Shown here piece after piece: positions 7,081-7,977 of a stretch of 7,977 nucleotides of DNA (positions are counted from its first letter, which is position 1; each line of letters starts with the position of its first letter). The stretch comes from an uncultured Ruminococcus sp. Lineage in GTDB: Bacteria; Bacillota_A; Clostridia; RUG12999. A program made the position numbers and the translations under genes. Below the pieces are notes generated by a model. It saw nothing but the letters and a program-made list of their open reading frames with translations, had not been told where the DNA came from and did not search any database. The stretch covers positions 1-7,977 of the forward strand of contig CACZTG010000054.1 of NCBI GenBank assembly GCA_902783995.1, given 5' to 3'.

Positions 7081-7977
7081 ATGAGTAAGTTGAATGTGGG
7101 ATGGTCAGAAGTCAGCATTACGCCGGAAAAGAAAATAGCGCTTGCGGGGCAGTTTGCGGAGCGTATATCGGAATATGTCGAAACGCCCGTAACAGTGACG
7201 GTTCTTGCCGTAGATGACGGAAATGAGCATATGATAATTTGTTCCTGCGACCTTGTAAATATAGGTGAAAATCTTGTAAAATATGTAAGAGAAGAAGTAA
7301 AAAAAGCAAATCCTGAAATTGATACGGATAAAATTATAATTTCCGCAATACATACGCATACATCGCATGTTTACGCACGCGAAACGGGAGGAGAAGGTTC
7401 GGCGGCAGACAAATTCAAGAAGATTTTTGATTCGTTCCTGCCTCCCGAAAAACAATATGTTGCAAAGGTCAGCGCAAAAGGCGATGACTTTATGGATAGA
7501 TTTGAAGCGCTTGATTTTTTGATTGAGAGAATAACAACGGCGATTATTGAAGCGTGGAACAACCGTAAGCCTGCAAAATATGCGCCGGGCTTCGGCAGAG
7601 CGGCAATAGGTATGTGCAGACGTGTTTGCTATTCGGACGGCTCGGCTAAAATGTGGGGCGATACAAATATGGCAAGCTTCACGGAGCTTGAGGGCGGAAA
7701 CGACAGTGGAATAGAAATGCTGTTTTTCTATGATGCGGGCGGAAAACTGACGGGTGTTGCCGCAAATGTTGCTTGCCCCGCGCAGGTTTTGGAACACAGA
7801 CTGTTTATTTCCTCCGACTATTGGGGCAAGGTTAAAAAATATCTCCGTGAAAAGCACGGCGAGGATTTATTTGTTCTCGGGCTTTGCTCGGCGGCGGGTG
7901 ACCAGTGCCCAAGAGATATGATAAGGTGGGTAAATCCCGAAACTCCCATTGACGACCCGAATGTTGAAAGAAACGAT
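7081..7977 (+). CDS. Neutral/alkaline ceramidase-like hydrolase, C-terminally truncated by the window edge
   Basis: 299 codons are open to the window end. The protein resembles the N-terminal domain of neutral/alkaline non-lysosomal ceramidases, zinc amidases that cut ceramide into sphingosine and fatty acid. It begins directly with the domain (VGWSEVSITPEKKIALAGQF, 6-25) and has no signal peptide, unlike secreted ceramidases. HTHTSH (H91, H93, H96) matches the first zinc-binding motif. NVACPAQVLEH (229-239) followed by SSDYWG matches the region of the second zinc-binding His, but Cys232 stands where His is usual. AAGDQCPR (271-278) aligns with the GDVSPN active-serine motif, with Cys276 in place of Ser. 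Similar sequences occur in bacterial carbohydrate loci, so a ceramide substrate is doubtful; an amide or ester on a glycan or glycoside is an alternative. It has its own promoter and terminator-insulated position, so it is not co-transcribed with the operon. Confidence 0.82.
   Translation, partial: MSKLNVGWSEVSITPEKKIALAGQFAERISEYVETPVTVTVLAVDDGNEHMIICSCDLVNIGENLVKYVREEVKKANPEIDTDKIIISAIHTHTSHVYARETGGEGSAADKFKKIFDSFLPPEKQYVAKVSAKGDDFMDRFEALDFLIERITTAIIEAWNNRKPAKYAPGFGRAAIGMCRRVCYSDGSAKMWGDTNMASFTELEGGNDSGIEMLFFYDAGGKLTGVAANVACPAQVLEHRLFISSDYWGKVKKYLREKHGEDLFVLGLCSAAGDQCPRDMIRWVNPETPIDDPNVERND

Noticed and set aside
7074..7088. Four-codon leader peptide overlapping the ceramidase-like start
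   Set aside because: The ATG is only 2 nt from the ribosome binding site, and so short an open frame is expected by chance.
7105..7857. 250-codon open frame on the minus strand
   Set aside because: It lies fully antisense to the ceramidase-like gene, has a Cys- and Arg-rich sequence unlike any family, and has no ribosome binding site. It is a by-product of codon bias on the plus strand.

Overview
The window looks like an accessory carbohydrate-use locus from a gut or rumen type anaerobic Clostridia/Firmicutes genome. This rests on consensus sigma-A promoters, strong GGAGG-type ribosome binding sites, very AT-rich intergenic DNA, frequent ATA and AAA codons, and closest family resemblance to Firmicutes glycoside hydrolases. 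The species cannot be named from the sequence. No RNA genes, transposons or CRISPR arrays were seen.

Layout. Positions 1-726 (minus strand) hold the first 242 codons of a Gfo/Idh/MocA NAD(P)-dependent sugar oxidoreductase whose C-terminus lies outside the window. A 287 bp AT-rich divergent intergenic region follows, with an extended -10 promoter facing left, a perfect sigma-A promoter facing right and two candidate operator repeats. The rightward promoter drives a tight three-gene operon: a GH38 alpha-mannosidase-like protein (1014-3689), a GH78 alpha-L-rhamnosidase (3691-5907, 1 nt gap) and a HAD-superfamily phosphatase/phosphomutase-like protein (5904-6830, TTG start, 4 nt overlap). A rho-independent terminator at 6892-6919 closes the operon. 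A second perfect sigma-A promoter then drives a neutral-ceramidase-like protein (7081 to the window end, truncated).

How it may work together (inference). None of the three glycan-active proteins has a signal peptide or membrane segment, so they probably act in the cytoplasm on small imported glycans or glycosides, removing L-rhamnose (GH78) and a second sugar (GH38-like). The Gfo/Idh enzyme would oxidise or epimerise a released sugar, and the HAD protein would act on a sugar phosphate. No transporter or regulator is in the window.

The most unusual points are active-site changes. The GH38-like protein has Ser where the family has its catalytic nucleophile and zinc-ligand Asp. The ceramidase-like protein has Cys where neutral ceramidases have their active Ser in the GDVSPN-type motif, and Cys again where a zinc-binding His is expected. 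Together these suggest related but non-canonical chemistry. The operon promoter also shares a 14 bp -35 context and upstream spacing with the promoter of the ceramidase-like gene, suggesting joint control.
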